Of a stretch of 64,000 nt of DNA, positions 17,304 through 26,029 are shown piece by piece. The stretch spans positions 186,001 through 250,000 of the forward strand of contig JADJGA010000012.1 in the NCBI GenBank assembly GCA_016708265.1, written 5' to 3'. The stretch is from Saprospiraceae bacterium (GTDB lineage Bacteria > Bacteroidota > Bacteroidia > Chitinophagales > Saprospiraceae). Under the pieces are notes generated by a model. That model searched no databases. It worked only from the letters and a program-made list of their open reading frames with translations, and was not told the DNA's origin. Within the stretch, counting starts at the first letter, position 1, and every line of letters begins with the position of its first letter. The translations under genes were made by a program, and so were the position numbers.

Positions 17304-18020
17304 TTAATCTTCACTTTTTTCTCCATTACCATTTGCAGTTTCAGCCAGTCCTTCTTTGATGGCATCGACCAGATAATTTGTGATAATTTCAATTGATTTT
17401 GTGCTGTCGTCATTAGCAGGAATAGGAAAATCTACATGGTTTGGATTCACATTTGTATCAACCATTGCAAAAGTCCTGATATTCAGCTTGTGAGCTTCAT
17501 CTACTGCGAGGTGCTCCTGGGCAATGTCAACTATAAACATAGCAGATGGAAGTCTGTTAAGCTTGTCAATTCCACCCAGTACTCTATATAGTTTTTCTTT
17601 CTCTCTCGACAAAGTAAGTCTTTCTTTTTTGGTAATGCTTGTCAATGTTTTGTCTTTAAGCATACTATCTATTTTTTCCATTTTCTTAATGGATTTTCTG
17701 ATAGTAGTAAAGTTTGTCAGCATTCCACCGAGCCATCTGTGTGTTACAAAAGGCATATTTACACTTTCTGCTGCTTTTTTCACAACGTCACGTGCCTGTT
17801 TTTTTGTAGCAACAAAAATGATCTTCTTATTTGCTTTAGCCAGTTCTTTCATGGCTTTTGCAGATTTTTCCAACTCGGTCAGAGTTTTATTGATATCAAT
17901 TATGTGAATACCTTTTTTTTCTGCAAAGATATATTGTGCCATTTTAGGATTCCATTTTCTTTTCATATGCCCAAAATGAACACCAGCATCCAACATCTCT
18001 TTATAAGTAGGTTTTGACAT
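17304..18020 (-). CDS. rpsB: 30S ribosomal protein S2
   Basis: Small-subunit protein at the head-body junction. Begins MSKPTYKEMLDAGVHFGHMK, the conserved S2 N-terminus, and contains THRWLGGMLTNF and PNHVDFPIPANDDS, both S2 hallmarks. 238 residues with an acidic C-terminal tail. Located 30 bp after rpsI and 33 bp before tsf; the rpsB-tsf pairing is near universal. Confidence 0.98.
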   Translation of the reverse strand: MSKPTYKEMLDAGVHFGHMKRKWNPKMAQYIFAEKKGIHIIDINKTLTELEKSAKAMKELAKANKKIIFVATKKQARDVVKKAAESVNMPFVTHRWLGGMLTNFTTIRKSIKKMEKIDSMLKDKTLTSITKKERLTLSREKEKLYRVLGGIDKLNRLPSAMFIVDIAQEHLAVDEAHKLNIRTFAMVDTNVNPNHVDFPIPANDDSTKSIEIITNYLVDAIKEGLAETANGNGEKSED

Positions 18021-18050
18021 TATTTTAACTTTAAATTTGATTAAAAAAAA

Positions 18051-18437
18051 TTAACGTTTGCTGAATTGGAAACTCTTACGAGCTTTTGGTTTTCCAGGTT
18101 TTTTACGCTCTACAACACGTGCATCTCTTGTAAGATATTTCTTTTCCTTTAATGGTTTTTTGTAGTCTTCATTAACTTTAACAAGGGCTCTTGATATAGC
18201 AAGTCTTATCGCTTCTGACTGCCCTTTAAAACCACCACCTTCAACGTTTATGTTCAAATCAAAATCGATTTCAGCACCTGATACTTTCATTGGATCCATT
18301 ACGATCTGTCTGATGTAATCCTGCGGAAAAAAAACTTTGATGTCTTTTCCGTTAATTGTTATTTTGCCATTACCGCTTTTAAGAAAGAGTCTGGCAACTG
18401 AAGATTTTCTTCTTCCTATAGAATTAATAATTTCCAT
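18051..18437 (-). CDS. rpsI: 30S ribosomal protein S9
   Basis: 128 residues. Begins with the conserved IGRRKSSVARLFLK, has VEGGGFKGQSEAIRLAISRAL, and ends in the basic tail RKSFQFSKR that reaches the P-site tRNA. Six bp after rplM, the usual L13-S9 pair. Confidence 0.98.
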   Translation of the reverse strand: MEIINSIGRRKSSVARLFLKSGNGKITINGKDIKVFFPQDYIRQIVMDPMKVSGAEIDFDLNINVEGGGFKGQSEAIRLAISRALVKVNEDYKKPLKEKKYLTRDARVVERKKPGKPKARKSFQFSKR

Positions 18438-18443
18438 AATTTA

Positions 18444-18887
18444 TTAAAATTTAAGTTCTTGAGGTTTTTGAGCCTGATGTGGATGATCAGAACCAGCATA
18501 CACAAATAATTTCTTAAACATCATTCTGCCCAATTTATTTTTAGGCAACATTCCTTTCACAGCATTTTCTAATACGGCAAATGGTTTTTTCTCCATCATC
18601 TCTCTGACTGTCCTTTTTTTCAATCCTCCTGGATATCCTGTATAGGAAGTGTATTCTTTTACAGTAAATTTATTTCCTGTAAATCTTGCTTTTTCAGCAT
18701 TGACTATTATAACATAATCACCTGTGTCGACATGGGGAGTATAATCAGGCCTGTGTTTTCCTTTAAGGATATGGGCAATTCTTGAGGCCAATCTGCCAAC
18801 AATCTCTCCATCAGCGTCCACGATAAACCAGTTCCTTTTTACTTCCTCTTTTTTTTGTGATTTGGTCTTATAACTTAAGGTATTCAC
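18444..18887 (-). CDS. rplM: 50S ribosomal protein L13 (GTG start)
   Basis: Early-assembly large-subunit protein with WFIVDADGEIVGRLASRIA and the HPHQAQKPQ C-terminus. The frame is open to an ATG at 18956, but a TAnnTTTG promoter lies at 18930-18937 inside that extension, and Bacteroidota L13 usually starts with a (M/V)xTLSYKT sequence. I therefore place the start at the GTG encoding VNTLSYKTKS, giving 147 residues, the normal length. First gene of the rplM-rpsI-rpsB-tsf cluster. Confidence 0.93.
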   Translation of the reverse strand: MNTLSYKTKSQKKEEVKRNWFIVDADGEIVGRLASRIAHILKGKHRPDYTPHVDTGDYVIIVNAEKARFTGNKFTVKEYTSYTGYPGGLKKRTVREMMEKKPFAVLENAVKGMLPKNKLGRMMFKKLFVYAGSDHPHQAQKPQELKF

Positions 18888-18929
18888 TTTTTTGTTTTTA
18901 AAATAAAATAATACTTTTTTTTCGGATTG

Positions 18930-18937
18930 CAAAAGTA
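18930..18937 (-). promoter_or_regulatory. Bacteroidota -7 element for the ribosomal cluster
   Basis: Minus strand TACTTTTG followed by C, with TTTGTTTG about 16-20 bp further upstream as a plausible -33 region. A transcript from here starts about 35 nt before the rplM GTG and excludes the upstream ATG. Confidence 0.72.
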
Positions 18938-19154
18938 TGCCGAATATTTTGAACAAACAAATTTTAATAAGAAAAAATTTATTCCACCCTTTGTAAGTAC
19001 CTGGAAAACAGTAAAAATAAAGTTCAAATTATTTTTTCATAAGTGTAATAATTTAATCTGCACTGCGTTCAAAGCAATATATTTTATGTTTTTGTATGTT
19101 TATTACATTGTTTTTCTATTACTTTGCGCTGTTTTTAAATAATAATTCCAAATT

Positions 19155-21674
19155 ATGGCAAAAAATCTTCTAATTGTTGAGTCACCTGCAAAAGCAAAAA
19201 CCATAGAAAAGATCCTTGGAAAAGACTTTAAAGTTAAATCAAGTTTCGGCCATATCAGGGATCTCCCGGGGCAGGAACTGGGGGTTGATGTTGAAAATAT
19301 GTTTGAACCTGTTTATATTGTGACTCCCGACAAAACTAAAGTGGTTGCAGAGCTTAAAAAGGAAGTCAAAGCTTCTGAAACAGTATGGCTTGCAACTGAC
19401 GAGGACAGGGAGGGTGAAGCTATTTCATGGCATCTGAGTGAGGTTTTGAATCTGGACAAAAATACTACAAAAAGGATCACATTCCGGGAAATTACAAAGA
19501 CAGCCGTTAAAAAGGCCATTGAAAATCCCAGGACTATCGATATGAATCTGGTAAATGCCCAACAGGCAAGACGAATACTGGACCGACTGGTAGGTTTTGA
19601 ATTGTCACAGCTTCTCTGGAAAAAAATCAAAGGAAAGTTATCTGCCGGGAGAGTTCAGTCAGTCGCTGTCAAGCTGGTTGTTGAGAGAGAAAGAGAAATA
19701 CGGAATTTTATGCCGGAAGCCAGTTTTAAAGTTTACGCTATATTTTCGGTTACCGATGATAATAACAAAGTTTTCGAAATTAAGGCTGAATTGAACAATA
19801 CATTTCCGGATGAAGATCAAGCTGATAATTTTTTGCAGACTATAAAAAGCAGTACTTATAAGATCACTGATATTAGTGTAAAACCGCTGAAAAGAAGTCC
19901 TGCACCTCCTTTTACGACTTCGACCCTTCAACAGGAGGCAAGTATAAGATTCAGGTTCAGTGTAAAAAAGACTATGACTGTAGCTCAGAAACTATATGAA
20001 AACGGAGCAATCACATATATGAGAACGGATTCTACCAGTCTTAGCAATGAAGCACTTGGTGCCATTTCTGAATTTGTAAAAAATGAGTTTGGGGATAAAT
20101 ACTATCAGTTCCGCACATATAAATCAAAGTCTGCAAATGCTCAGGAGGCACATGAAGCTATAAGGCCAACTTATGTGGAAAATAAATTTGTAAGCGAAAA
20201 TAAAGATGAACAGAGACTTTACGAACTTATCTGGAAAAGAGCAATAGCATCACAAATGGCAAGTGCAGAACTTGAAAGGACAGATGTAACTATCAGTATT
20301 TCAGATTGGGCCAGAGATAATTTTATAGCATCAGGTGAAGTTATTAAATTCGACGGTTACCTTAGATTATATAATGAAAGTACTGAAGATGAAGATGAAG
20401 ATGGCAAAACTATGCTCCCACCCGTTAAAACAGGGCAGGTTCTGAAGTGTTTGCAAATAGAAGCAATACAGAAATATACTAAACCCAATAGCAGGTATTC
20501 TGAAGCATCGCTTGTAAAGAAACTCGAAGCACTTGGTATTGGCAGGCCTTCTACATATGCACCTACTATTTCAAGGATCATGGAGGAAAATAAAGGGTAT
20601 ATTGTTAAAGACAAAATAGAAGGTGTAGAAAGAGAATATATTAAACTTGTTTTGAAAGCCGGGAAGTTAAAGAAAGAAGTACATAAAGAATTAGTGGGTA
20701 CTTCCGTCAACAGATTGCATCCGACAGACATGGGTATGGTCGTGACAGATTTCCTGGAAAGCAAATTTTCCAGAATAATGGATTACGGTTTTACTGCTGA
20801 GGTAGAAGCTGAACTTGATGATGTAGCTGAGAAAGGCCTTGACTGGAAAAAACTGCTTGCTGAACTCTATTTTCCTTTCCATAAAGAAATTGAAGAAACA
20901 AGCGGAGAACAGGGTAAAGTTAAAGCAACCAGGGTTTTAGGTAAAGATCCTGTTACCGGACATACAGTCCTTGTGCAGATCCTCAGATATGGACCGGTAG
21001 TTCAGATTGGAACAAAAGAAGAAGTTGGAGAAGAGGGGAAACCAAAATTTGCAAATCTTACCAATGGTTACTCAATGGAAACCATCACTTTTGAAGATGC
21101 GATGAGTTTATTCCAGCTACCAAAGCATTTAGGTAATTATAATAACGAAGAAGTTTCGGTAGGAAACGGAAGATATGGCAACTATATCAAATTTATGGAC
21201 AAGTTCATATCACTGCCAAAGGGAGTAAATCCGCTGGAGTTGAATATCAATGATGCAATCGAGTATATCCATAAGAAGAATGAAGAAGACAAGCCTGTAG
21301 GTATTTATAAATCATTTCCGATAACTAAGGGCAAAGGAAGATTCGGACCATTCCTGAAATGGAATGAGTTATATATAAACGTTCCTGTGAAAATTGACCT
21401 TGACAATATCGGACTTGAAGATGCAATAGGACTGATAGAGAAAAAAATAGAAAAGGAAGCCAACAGGTTCATTCAAAATTGGGAGAAAGAAGGTATATCG
21501 ATTGAAAATGGCAGATGGGGAGCTTATATCAGATTCAAGAAAATGAATTTCAAGATTCCGAAAACCGAGGGGAAAAATCCAACTGAGGAGTATTTGAAAA
21601 GTATCAGTCTGGAACAGGTCAGAGAGATAATTGATGCTCAGGCACCAGGGATTTTTAAAGGAAAGAAAAAGTAG
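19155..21674 (+). CDS. topA: DNA topoisomerase I (type IA)
   Basis: Relaxes negative supercoils. 839 residues: N-terminal Toprim domain (LLIVESPAKAKTIEKILG, then the acidic DEDREGEAISWHL), the type IA core with catalytic Tyr288 in ITYMRTDSTSLS, and a C-terminus of repeated topoisomerase C-terminal modules (NGRYGNYIKF, KGRFGPFLKW, NGRWGAYIRF). No Cys4 zinc fingers are present, unlike the E. coli enzyme, which is normal for Bacteroidota. Single gene, divergent from rplM; menB follows after about 125 bp. Confidence 0.97.
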   Translation: MAKNLLIVESPAKAKTIEKILGKDFKVKSSFGHIRDLPGQELGVDVENMFEPVYIVTPDKTKVVAELKKEVKASETVWLATDEDREGEAISWHLSEVLNLDKNTTKRITFREITKTAVKKAIENPRTIDMNLVNAQQARRILDRLVGFELSQLLWKKIKGKLSAGRVQSVAVKLVVEREREIRNFMPEASFKVYAIFSVTDDNNKVFEIKAELNNTFPDEDQADNFLQTIKSSTYKITDISVKPLKRSPAPPFTTSTLQQEASIRFRFSVKKTMTVAQKLYENGAITYMRTDSTSLSNEALGAISEFVKNEFGDKYYQFRTYKSKSANAQEAHEAIRPTYVENKFVSENKDEQRLYELIWKRAIASQMASAELERTDVTISISDWARDNFIASGEVIKFDGYLRLYNESTEDEDEDGKTMLPPVKTGQVLKCLQIEAIQKYTKPNSRYSEASLVKKLEALGIGRPSTYAPTISRIMEENKGYIVKDKIEGVEREYIKLVLKAGKLKKEVHKELVGTSVNRLHPTDMGMVVTDFLESKFSRIMDYGFTAEVEAELDDVAEKGLDWKKLLAELYFPFHKEIEETSGEQGKVKATRVLGKDPVTGHTVLVQILRYGPVVQIGTKEEVGEEGKPKFANLTNGYSMETITFEDAMSLFQLPKHLGNYNNEEVSVGNGRYGNYIKFMDKFISLPKGVNPLELNINDAIEYIHKKNEEDKPVGIYKSFPITKGKGRFGPFLKWNELYINVPVKIDLDNIGLEDAIGLIEKKIEKEANRFIQNWEKEGISIENGRWGAYIRFKKMNFKIPKTEGKNPTEEYLKSISLEQVREIIDAQAPGIFKGKKK

Positions 21675-21798
21675 GAAAAAAATAAGTATTTGAATGGCAG
21701 TTGACAGATAATACCAGGAAGTCAAGTGGTGGAACTTAAGCATTGATCTTTATTACAAAATATACTTAAAAAATTATAACTATTAATATTTCGCTGTT

Positions 21799-22608
21799 AT
21801 GTGGACTAAAATTAGGGAATACCAGGATATTCTTTTCGATTTTAATGAAGGTATCGGAAAGATCACTATAAACCGTCCGGAGGTTTACAATGCATTCAGA
21901 CCGGAAACATCGAAAGAGATTTATGAAGCCCTCGAAATATGCCGTGAGAGTCCTGATATCAACGTTGTTGTATTGACCGGAGCAGGGGATAAGGCATTTT
22001 GCTCAGGAGGTGATATTAATTATAAAGGAGAAGGAGGTTATGTGGGATCTGATGGAGTGCCAAGATTGAATATACTCGATGTACACAGGCTGATAAGACA
22101 TATCCCGAAACCGGTAATAGCTATGGTAAATGGATTCGCAATTGGAGGAGGTCATGTTCTTCATGTGATTTGCGACCTTACTATTGCTAGTGAGAATGCA
22201 AGATTCGGGCAGACAGGACCAAGGGTTGGCAGCTTTGATGCAGGATTTGGGTCATCATACCTGGCAAGGATAGTAGGACAAAAAAAGGCTCGTGAGATTT
22301 GGTATCTTTGCGAGCAGTATGATGCACAGGAAGCTCTTGCTATGGGACTTGTAAACAAAGTTGTCCCTCTAGAAAAACTTGAAGAAACAGTTATTGACTG
22401 GGCCAAAAAGATCATGCGAAACAGCCCCCTCGCTATCAGGATGATAAAAAGAGGATTGAATGCCGAACTTGATGGACAAAGAGGATTGATGGAATTTGCC
22501 GGAGATGCAACACTGATGTATTATCTTTTAGATGAAGCTAAAGAGGGAAAGCAGGCATTTTTGGAAAAAAGAGAGCCTGACTGGAGCAAATATCCAAAAT
22601 TTCCGTAA
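21799..22608 (+). CDS. menB: 1,4-dihydroxy-2-naphthoyl-CoA synthase
   Basis: Crotonase-fold enzyme that closes the naphthoquinone ring in menaquinone synthesis. The family pattern is clear: KAFCSGGDINYKGEGGY, oxyanion-hole segment VNGFAIGGGHVLHV, and GQTGPRVGSFDAGFGSSYLA, which separates MenB from general enoyl-CoA hydratases. The C-terminus EPDWSKYPKFP is also MenB-like. 269 residues. menC of the same pathway lies in this window at 37717 but apart from it, so no full men operon is seen. Ends at a shared terminator. Confidence 0.95.
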   Translation: MWTKIREYQDILFDFNEGIGKITINRPEVYNAFRPETSKEIYEALEICRESPDINVVVLTGAGDKAFCSGGDINYKGEGGYVGSDGVPRLNILDVHRLIRHIPKPVIAMVNGFAIGGGHVLHVICDLTIASENARFGQTGPRVGSFDAGFGSSYLARIVGQKKAREIWYLCEQYDAQEALAMGLVNKVVPLEKLEETVIDWAKKIMRNSPLAIRMIKRGLNAELDGQRGLMEFAGDATLMYYLLDEAKEGKQAFLEKREPDWSKYPKFP

Positions 22609-22610
22609 AA

Positions 22611-22640
22611 AAAAGCTGCTCCGTTTCCGCAGCAGCTTTT
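22611..22640. terminator. Bidirectional terminator between menB and the rhodanese gene
   Basis: Perfect stem AAAAGCTGCT / AGCAGCTTTT with a 10-nt loop, A- and T-flanked, sitting between two convergent genes two bp after menB. Confidence 0.85.
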
Positions 22641-22660
22641 CTAACATAAAAACACTTACA

Positions 22661-23533
22661 CTATTTCTCTATAGGCTTATTATTGAATTCCCATTCTACG
22701 TATCCACCGTCATATAATTTAACATTAGGAAACTTCAGCATATCAATCATTGCGATATAATTTACAGAAGCTTTAACACCCGTTTTGCAATACACAATAT
22801 ATGTTTTATCAGCTGTCAATCCTTTATCATCATGAATTTTTTTGATAGCTTCCAGTGATTTGTAAGAATTATCTTCATTCAGCAATGAATTGAAAGGTAT
22901 ATTGATTGCTTTTGGAAAATGTCCTTTACTGTAAGCTTTATCACCTGTTTCAGTTCCTGAATACTCTTCCATTTCCCTTGCATCTATTATAATAACATCA
23001 GGTTGCGACATTAATTCTACGATACTATTTAAATCAACAGATACCATATTGTTAACTTTTGGACTGAATGTTTTGGCTTTGAGTTTTGTTGGTTCAGAAG
23101 TGAGCATAATTCTCGCATCTCTCCATTTTGTATTGTCTTTATGAAATAATTTTACATTTGACGCGCCAAGAAACTTTAGCAACCAGAAGACTCTGGTAGA
23201 ATACTTCTGACTCCCTTCATCATAAACCACAATTGGATCATTTTCTCCAATACCTTTATCACCAAAAACCTTTGCCATATTTTCAACTGATTCCATTAAA
23301 CCTTCAACTTTACCTTCCTTCTGGTTTAATTCTTTGTATGGAAGATTAATAGCTCCTTTCAAGTGAGCTTTAGCATAAAGATCTGGTTTGCTTGCATCAA
23401 TAATGATCAAACCTACATTCTTTTTGGCATAATCATTAAAATCTTTTGCTTCTATTAAATCAGATTGTGCAGTTAATCTGATAACAAAAACGAATAATAA
23501 GCTTAAAATTCCGAATAAATTTTTCTTGTTCAT
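22661..23533 (-). CDS. Exported two-domain rhodanese (sulfurtransferase)
   Basis: 290 residues. An N-terminal signal peptide (to about residue 22, LTAQ) predicts export to the periplasm. Two rhodanese modules follow. In the first, the loop where the active-site Cys would sit reads VVYDEGSQKYSTRV and has no Cys; in the second it is IVYCKTGVKAS with the Cys, so only the C-terminal module can carry persulfide. This inactive-plus-active layout is that of TST/SseA-type sulfurtransferases, which move sulfane sulfur from thiosulfate or a related donor to a thiophile. It is 99 bp downstream of the porin on the same strand and belongs to the rhodanese-porin-cytochrome neighbourhood. Confidence 0.88.
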   Translation of the reverse strand: MNKKNLFGILSLLFVFVIRLTAQSDLIEAKDFNDYAKKNVGLIIIDASKPDLYAKAHLKGAINLPYKELNQKEGKVEGLMESVENMAKVFGDKGIGENDPIVVYDEGSQKYSTRVFWLLKFLGASNVKLFHKDNTKWRDARIMLTSEPTKLKAKTFSPKVNNMVSVDLNSIVELMSQPDVIIIDAREMEEYSGTETGDKAYSKGHFPKAINIPFNSLLNEDNSYKSLEAIKKIHDDKGLTADKTYIVYCKTGVKASVNYIAMIDMLKFPNVKLYDGGYVEWEFNNKPIEK

Positions 23534-23632
23534 TTTATTAATTTTTTTAAAAAATATTTTTATCAGATTCTAAACAAACAATATTAATTATTAATTTAAA
23601 AATCTAACTCATTAACAATGTTTTAACTTTAA

Positions 23633-24730
23633 TCATTTAATAACTGCCTGAACTTGGATTAATAAAACATCATTTGGTTTTTCAACTTTTGCAGTTTCTT
23701 CTGCATTATAAAGATAATTTATCTGCAATCTTGTCCATTCATTGAAATGGTAGTTGATCCCAAAGGTCATTGTATTTACTATGTCCCCTGTTGAATCATC
23801 TGCTGTATTCGGATCATAAGTCTCAAATTTAAAAACAGGCTCCAGATTCCATGGAGTTTTGTATAATGCAGTTACAAAGTATCCTTTGGTTTTCACTGAA
23901 CCCTGATGAACTGTCAGAGGTGTTCCGTCACAACCACCACCAGTTGTATAGGAACCTTCGCTATTGCTTGAAATATATTCTCCCAATACTGTGAATCCCA
24001 ACATATTCAGCTTGAGGTCAAATCCTAATTTTGAAGAATAATCATCCTTTTCGAGTCCAGCTAGAGATGGAGTTTTGCCATATCTGTAACTTGTGCCAGC
24101 TGAAATAAATTCAAATGGATTAAGTCCGATTCTTCCAACATATGATTTTCTGTTATTTTTATCGAGAATGTTCCTTCCCTCTCCATTCATAATAGCAAAC
24201 TGATAGCTTATCAGATCTTTATTTTTTAATCCCAGAAATTCTTTTTCACCTGTGCCTCCGAAGATCATCACACCAAAATCCCTGATTGGACCTGCCAGTT
24301 GATCTACTACCTTTGATCTTTTGATAGTATATAATTTATGACAACCCATCAGTTGCTCAGCACTGAATGGTGATTTGAACTGCCCTATTGAAGCATTGAT
24401 ATAAGGTGCAAACCTGTTATATGAAACATAAGCATCAAGAACTCCAAGATTTCTTTCAGGAGCATATTCCATTACAAAATAATACTGAAAATCATATGGA
24501 ATATTTCCCATTGCTCCAAACCTTGCCCTCTCAAAATAGAAACTGCTTTGGTCTTTGGTTTTATCAAAACTAAAATCCTTGCCTAAAAATTTATACTCAT
24601 ATGTTGGTTGAATAAAGCCAAACCATTTGATTCCGTCACCTTCTCCTGGTCCTTCGCAACCTTGTCCAGATGAAAACTGAGAAGTTAAAGCAATAATTAA
24701 CAACATAATAAAATGTCTTATATTTTTCAT
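23633..24730 (-). CDS. Outer-membrane porin (OprO/OprP-like)
   Basis: 365 residues with a signal peptide ending near SSGQG. The body has the alternating pattern of a beta-barrel, with FYFERARFGAMGNIPYDFQYYF and VLDAYVSYNRFAPYINASIGQFKSPFS-type segments, typical of the phosphate-selective porin O and P family. Substrate specificity cannot be read from sequence; being between two rhodanese genes suggests an anion such as an oxidised sulfur compound. A terminator lies just upstream, after the rhodanese lipoprotein gene, so the porin is probably expressed by read-through or its own weak promoter. Confidence 0.82.
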   Translation of the reverse strand: MKNIRHFIMLLIIALTSQFSSGQGCEGPGEGDGIKWFGFIQPTYEYKFLGKDFSFDKTKDQSSFYFERARFGAMGNIPYDFQYYFVMEYAPERNLGVLDAYVSYNRFAPYINASIGQFKSPFSAEQLMGCHKLYTIKRSKVVDQLAGPIRDFGVMIFGGTGEKEFLGLKNKDLISYQFAIMNGEGRNILDKNNRKSYVGRIGLNPFEFISAGTSYRYGKTPSLAGLEKDDYSSKLGFDLKLNMLGFTVLGEYISSNSEGSYTTGGGCDGTPLTVHQGSVKTKGYFVTALYKTPWNLEPVFKFETYDPNTADDSTGDIVNTMTFGINYHFNEWTRLQINYLYNAEETAKVEKPNDVLLIQVQAVIK

Positions 24731-24759
24731 TCCTGATTAGATTATTTAATTAAAAAAAT

Positions 24760-24780
24760 AGCCTGGTAAAAAACCAGGCT
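24760..24780 (-). terminator. Terminator between rhodanese lipoprotein and porin
   Basis: Perfect 8-bp stem AGCCTGGT / ACCAGGCT with a 5-nt loop. On the minus strand a run of seven T follows, so it is oriented to stop transcription leaving the lipoprotein gene. Confidence 0.8.
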
Positions 24781-24801
24781 TATAATAAATCATTTTGTAA
24801 C

Positions 24802-25812
24802 TTATTTCGGTGGGAAATAAGTTCCTGCTTTGTCATAATAACCAAAGTTATTTACACTACCACTACTTGCTCCCTTCCAGGTTTTAGTTGGAGCTGTATC
24901 TGCTGTACCAGTCAAAAGTTTGTTGTATACTATGCCATTTGCACCAAAAAGCATTCCTTTTGCATTTGTAAAACCCAATACATGCAACCATGCTGATACC
25001 ATACCTGACTGTTGACCTGTATAACACCAGACCACACTTGGTGAAGCAGGATCAATATATTTCAGACCGTCAAGTTTCATATCTTCATATAGTCTGAACG
25101 ATCCTTTTACATGTCCATATGCATCCCATGCCACCAAAGGCCAGAAATTGTAAAGATCGTAATTTTGTGGATTGGTAAGTACATCAGTTTTAGTAACATT
25201 CCATGGTAATGCCAAAGCTTCTTTTATTTGCTCGTCCAGAAGTTCTTTACCTGTAGTCTTCTCTGATTCAATAGTTGGTTTTGAGTATTCAACTAATGCA
25301 GGAGGTGTACCTGTAGTTTCCCAGTTAGGAGATGTAAAATCAACTGCATTTGTGTTCCAAGGTCCGGCTAAATCAGCATTCCATGAAGCCATACCCCATT
25401 TCAATGAATGAGCAGTAAAACCTGCAAGTCTCAAAAGAATAGCAGCTCTGGCTGCAGTCTGTCCTGTATAACAAACAACAAGGATTTTCTTTCCTCCAGC
25501 TTTTGCAGCTTCATCCAATATCCCTGTAAAGGCAACGTTATGAGCGTCTTTTATATGACCTTTGTCAAAATCAGCAGCAGTTCTGATATCCATTACATAA
25601 AAATCAGGAACTGAATAATCTGTTTTATTCGCATTTATTGTGCTGCCACCTACTACACAACCATTCATTAAAGCTGATAGCTCAAGGTTGTTAGTTTTCA
25701 TGTACTCAAGTAAAACATCGTAGTTTTTGTTTTCTTCTTCCTTCTTGCATCCTGTAGTAAGAAACATAGGTATGAAGGCCAATACCATAATTAAAGATAA
25801 TAATTTTTTCAT
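24802..25812 (-). CDS. Double-rhodanese lipoprotein
   Basis: 336 residues. The signal peptide ends in lipobox LTTG-Cys22 and is followed by KKEEENK, predicting an envelope lipoprotein. Two rhodanese modules are visible, and both keep an active-site loop with nearly the same sequence: VVCYTGQTAA in the first and VVWCYTGQQSG in the second. Two active sites in one lipoprotein are unusual; the single-active-site exported rhodanese downstream contrasts with it. It is first in the minus-strand set lipoprotein-porin-rhodanese, divergent from the Crp/Fnr-type gene, with a TAnnTTTG element and a perfect FNR-type box in between. Likely role: binding or transferring sulfane sulfur at the membrane. Substrate unknown. 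Confidence 0.86.
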   Translation of the reverse strand: MKKLLSLIMVLAFIPMFLTTGCKKEEENKNYDVLLEYMKTNNLELSALMNGCVVGGSTINANKTDYSVPDFYVMDIRTAADFDKGHIKDAHNVAFTGILDEAAKAGGKKILVVCYTGQTAARAAILLRLAGFTAHSLKWGMASWNADLAGPWNTNAVDFTSPNWETTGTPPALVEYSKPTIESEKTTGKELLDEQIKEALALPWNVTKTDVLTNPQNYDLYNFWPLVAWDAYGHVKGSFRLYEDMKLDGLKYIDPASPSVVWCYTGQQSGMVSAWLHVLGFTNAKGMLFGANGIVYNKLLTGTADTAPTKTWKGASSGSVNNFGYYDKAGTYFPPK

Positions 25813-25898
25813 GTTATAAGATTTTAAAAATAAAAAAATAATAAAATTATATTTTGTAGAAATAAAAAATAATTAATAATTCCAAATAAAATATTTTG

Positions 25899-25906
25899 CA
25901 AAATTA
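25899..25906 (-). promoter_or_regulatory. -7 element for the rhodanese lipoprotein gene
   Basis: Minus strand TAATTTTG matches TAnnTTTG. It lies 87 bp upstream of the start codon, with the FNR-type box about 70-75 bp further upstream. No convincing -33 TTTG was seen, which would suit activator dependence. Confidence 0.55.
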
Positions 25907-25961
25907 ATGCTATTTAATGGTCATGAGAAGGAATTCTGATTGTTATTGCACAATAAAAAAG

Positions 25962-25975
25962 TTGATTTATATCAA
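25962..25975. promoter_or_regulatory. Perfect FNR/CRP-type operator TTGAT-TTAT-ATCAA
   Basis: A 5-bp inverted repeat with a 4-bp spacer that matches the FNR consensus TTGAT-N4-ATCAA exactly. It is centred about 61 bp before the crp/fnr-like ATG and about 156 bp before the divergent rhodanese lipoprotein start, so one site could serve both genes. The regulator encoded next door is the obvious candidate ligand. Confidence 0.75.
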
Positions 25976-26029
25976 GGAAGTTGTTGATTTGTTACAAATT
26001 GTGCTATATTTACATTTTAAATTATTAAT

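Noticed and set aside
18888..18956. N-terminal extension of L13
   Set aside because: It would contain its own promoter element and is absent from normal L13 proteins.
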